A model generated the notes under the pieces. The model saw nothing but the letters and a program-made list of their open reading frames with translations, ran no database searches and was not told where the DNA came from. A stretch of DNA of 22,543 nt. Source: a virus. Below are positions 21,131-22,543 of this stretch, piece after piece (the first letter of the stretch is position 1; each line of letters starts with the position of its first letter). The stretch is from IMG/VR virus record IMGVR_UViG_3300009170_000295, positions 1 through 22,543 of that record; one strand, written 5' to 3'. Both the position numbers and the translations under genes were made by a program.

Positions 21131-21747
21131 GCCTATTGGCAATCTGCTTGTTTATTCTGCTTCTGCTATTGCGCACATGCGGTGCATTGAGTGAATCGGA
21201 AAGCAATGCCATGTATCTTGATTCCCTGAATTCGGAGTACACTGTGCGCATCGCGAAGGATAGCGCGAAGATATATTCGCAAGCCGTCAAGCTCGCGGAG
21301 TCAGGCACGAAGCTGCGAGCCTTGCAGCTGCGAGAGCCTGAAGTGGTGGTGAGGTATCAGACGCGGACCAAGATTAAGACCGAGCTGCAACTTGGCGAGA
21401 CAGTCTACATCGACAGCTTTCCGCACTTGCGCCTGCCGAGGTCATTCAGCCGAGAGGGGAAGTTCCTTCAGATAGGTGGCTCAATAAACCGCTTAGGAAG
21501 GCTTCAAATCGATTCTATTATCATTCCGGTAAGTTATACCGTTGCAATTGGAGATACGCTGCGTAAGGGCTTGTTTTCGCGTAAGCGTGACAAGGTGGTT
21601 CGCCTTGGCATAGACAATCCATATGTAAGCATTACAGGAATGCACAACGTGATTGTAGCAGACAAGCCGAAAAAGTGGTATCAGACTCAAGTTGCAGGGG
21701 CGGTATTCGGTGGGCTTGTCGGCTTTGCGATTTGTCGCGCAAAATAA
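21103..21747 (+). CDS. Membrane-anchored coiled-coil protein, possibly spanin/Rz-like
   Basis: 214 residues. A hydrophobic N-terminal segment ('LSLLAICLFILLLLL', residues 9-23) ends in 'RTCGAL', an anchor or an atypical lipoprotein site. A helical, charged stretch follows (about 30-80; 'SESNAMYLDSLNSEYTVRIAKD'), then beta-rich 'GKFLQIGGSINRLGRLQIDSI' and 'NPYVSITGMHNVIVADKPKKWYQ', and a second hydrophobic segment at the very end ('VAGAVFGGLVGFAI'). Bacteroidota phages often have a protein of this form near the endolysin gene: an N-terminal anchor, a coiled coil and 'NPY....G...... KP.WY'. A spanin role (outer-membrane step of lysis) is plausible from location and topology but unproven. Confidence 0.5.
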   Translation: MHQSNISTLSLLAICLFILLLLLRTCGALSESESNAMYLDSLNSEYTVRIAKDSAKIYSQAVKLAESGTKLRALQLREPEVVVRYQTRTKIKTELQLGETVYIDSFPHLRLPRSFSREGKFLQIGGSINRLGRLQIDSIIIPVSYTVAIGDTLRKGLFSRKRDKVVRLGIDNPYVSITGMHNVIVADKPKKWYQTQVAGAVFGGLVGFAICRAK

Positions 21748-21813
21748 TTGCGTTGATTATTAAGCACTTGCGATTTTTTACGCTGGTGGTTTGCTGTTTT
21801 CTTTGTTTAGGTA

Positions 21814-21843
21814 TTGTGAAATCAAAATAAGGTTGTACATTTG
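21814..21843 (+). promoter_or_regulatory. Promoter of the post-lysis operon
   Basis: TTG at 21814-21816 and TACATTTG at 21836-21843 have a 19-nt spacer, a good Bacteroidota match in a gap of about 117 nt. Transcription would start near 21849, before the ATG at 21865. The TTG at 21841 lies inside the -7 box and so cannot be the start codon of the following gene. Confidence 0.65.
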
Positions 21844-21864
21844 TCAAACAAAACAATCACAGCC

Positions 21865-22062
21865 ATGACAACAGCAGCCTTCACAGAAATCGCAACTCAG
21901 AGCATCAGCAAGCTATCGACTTCTGATTTAATGACTGAAATCACAAAATTAAATGCAGATAATTCAACCGCAGCAACTATGGTTTGGAGTATCGCAATGG
22001 ACATTTTAATGGATAGAATTTCAGAAAACGACTTTATAACTTTTTGCAATACACTTTCCTAA
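21865..22062 (+). CDS. Small unknown protein with its own promoter and terminator
   Basis: 65 residues from the ATG at 21865. It is acidic, Thr/Ser-rich and mainly helical ('AFTEIATQSISKLSTSDLMTEI' region, then 'MVWSIAMDILMDRISENDF'). It is the only gene between a good promoter (21814) and a strong terminator (22070), so it may be made alone and early. Small proteins in this setting often modify the host, but nothing in the sequence identifies a target. No family recognised. Confidence 0.55.
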   Translation: MTTAAFTEIATQSISKLSTSDLMTEITKLNADNSTAATMVWSIAMDILMDRISENDFITFCNTLS

Positions 22063-22069
22063 CCTTAAC

Positions 22070-22094
22070 GGGGGCCCTAACCGCCCCCTTTTTT
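22070..22094 (+). terminator. Intrinsic terminator after the small unknown gene
   Basis: GGGGGC (22070-22075) pairs with GCCCCC (22083-22088), six GC pairs with a 7-nt loop, followed by six T residues (22089-22094). It is 8 nt past the stop codon. Confidence 0.85.
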
Positions 22095-22120
22095 CCTTAA
22101 ACTTTTACACCTTTATACAC

Positions 22121-22432
22121 ATGCACACACCAGAACTCTCAACAGCAACGACCTTCAAAAATTGGAAGGGCACAGAATTTTTCCACTACAATCACTTAAC
22201 CGGCACAATGGTCATGGTTGTAAATGACGGATGCATCAAAGGGCTTTACACCCGATGCGATAGCCAAGCCGCTAACCTCGCACGCCAATACCATCGCAGC
22301 ATGGAGCACGGCGTTGCACCTGAGAAACGCCTTTGGGATCCTTGCAAGATGGATGAATTCCACAACAACTTTGCACTCGTTACCGAGTATCTTCACGAAC
22401 AATCAACTCAAGCACTTTTAACCTCAATTTAA
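22121..22432 (+). CDS. Unknown protein at the start of the replication region
   Basis: 103 residues. It contains 'KGTEFFHYNHLTGTMVMVVNDGC' core strands, then a helical part with 'RCDSQAANLARQYHRSMEHG' and 'WDPCKMDEFHNNFALVTEYL'. Composition (His, Asn, Cys) suggests a soluble alpha/beta protein. It follows a terminator by 26 nt and precedes the ssDNA-binding-like gene by 10 nt, so it likely leads that operon, although no TAnnTTTG box was found before it. Function unknown. Confidence 0.55.
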   Translation: MHTPELSTATTFKNWKGTEFFHYNHLTGTMVMVVNDGCIKGLYTRCDSQAANLARQYHRSMEHGVAPEKRLWDPCKMDEFHNNFALVTEYLHEQSTQALLTSI

Positions 22433-22442
22433 TCTTTAAACC

Positions 22443-22543
22443 ATGAAAGCACCAGTAAACTCTGGCAATGGCTCAAGCCGCCAAATCGCTCCCGAAGGAG
22501 CACACGTAGCAAGATGCTACCAAATCATTGACAAGGGAACCAC
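22443..22543 (+). CDS. N-terminus of a probable recombination ssDNA-binding protein (cut by window end)
   Basis: Only 33 codons are present. 'MKAPVNSGNGSSRQIAPEG' followed by 'HVARCYQIIDKGT' strongly resembles the beginning of DUF669-like phage single-stranded-DNA-binding/recombination-associated proteins, where 'APEG.H.ARCY.IIDLGT' opens the OB-like fold. If correct, replication and recombination genes continue to the right. The rest of the protein is outside the window, so the assignment is provisional. Confidence 0.55.
   Translation, partial: MKAPVNSGNGSSRQIAPEGAHVARCYQIIDKGT

Noticed and set aside
21738-21752. CGCAA/TTGCG hairpin at the end of the spanin-like gene, considered as terminator
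   Set aside because: Only five pairs, overlapping the stop codon, and not followed by a T-run.
21841-21864. TTG start adding 8 residues to the small protein at 21865
   Set aside because: The TTG is the end of the -7 box of a good promoter.

Overview
The window looks like a 22.5 kb piece of a tailed, siphovirus-type phage (or prophage) genome that infects a member of the Bacteroidota. Two things support this host group. First, the start-proximal promoters match the Bacteroidota consensus (TTG or TTTG, a 17-20 nt spacer, then TAnnTTTG), and Shine-Dalgarno sequences are mostly missing. Second, the virion proteins (Cys-rich N-termini, C-termini of the 'LLTQDG' kind, fibre repeats of the 'ADWSTFNGK' kind) resemble those of Bacteroidota phages. 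No tRNA, CRISPR array, integrase, transposase or attachment site was seen, and no gene-free stretch exceeds 300 bases. Family assignments come from reading motifs by eye; no search was run.

Layout. (1) 1-5394, tail: the 3' end of the tape-measure gene, a large hub/distal-tail-like protein with a C1q-like module, a beta-sandwich tail protein, and a separately promoted tube-like protein. (2) 5394-7490, modification genes: a GT-A glycosyltransferase, a SAM methyltransferase and a GT2-like glycosyltransferase, joined by overlapping stops and starts. (3) 7487-10366, DNA-packaging end of the head: a micro-ORF, the portal and a MuF-type minor head protein. (4) 10369-11751: a two-domain glycosyltransferase on the minus strand, the only minus-strand gene. 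(5) 11815-14510, capsid: a small basic protein whose 3' half is overprinted by the scaffold gene, the scaffold, two small proteins, and the major capsid protein (MCP). (6) 14561-19249: a Cys-rich virion-associated protein, a neck/completion-like protein, a neck-fibre fusion and two small fibre-associated genes. (7) 19250-21747, lysis region: GH24 endolysin, holin-like protein, a membrane protein, a PAS-HisKA protein with no ATPase domain, a small protein and an Rz/spanin-like coiled-coil membrane protein. (8) 21814-22543: a new promoter, two small unknown genes and the first codons of a recombination-type ssDNA-binding protein, where replication genes appear to begin.

How the parts fit. Most genes are packed as one rightward late region with ATGA/TAATG junctions, so translation is probably coupled. 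Extra promoters sit before the genes whose products are needed in most copies (tube-like protein, MCP). The most striking signal is at the end of the MCP gene: a canonical -1 slippery heptamer, AAACCCG, abuts the stop codon. A 5-nt spacer and a potential 14-bp hairpin follow, and the -1 frame encodes a 27-residue tail resembling the C-terminus of the tail protein at 3132-4760. Second is the phage-borne orphan histidine-kinase phosphoacceptor protein at 20373-20939. No maturation protease or terminase gene is visible; terminase probably lies outside the window.
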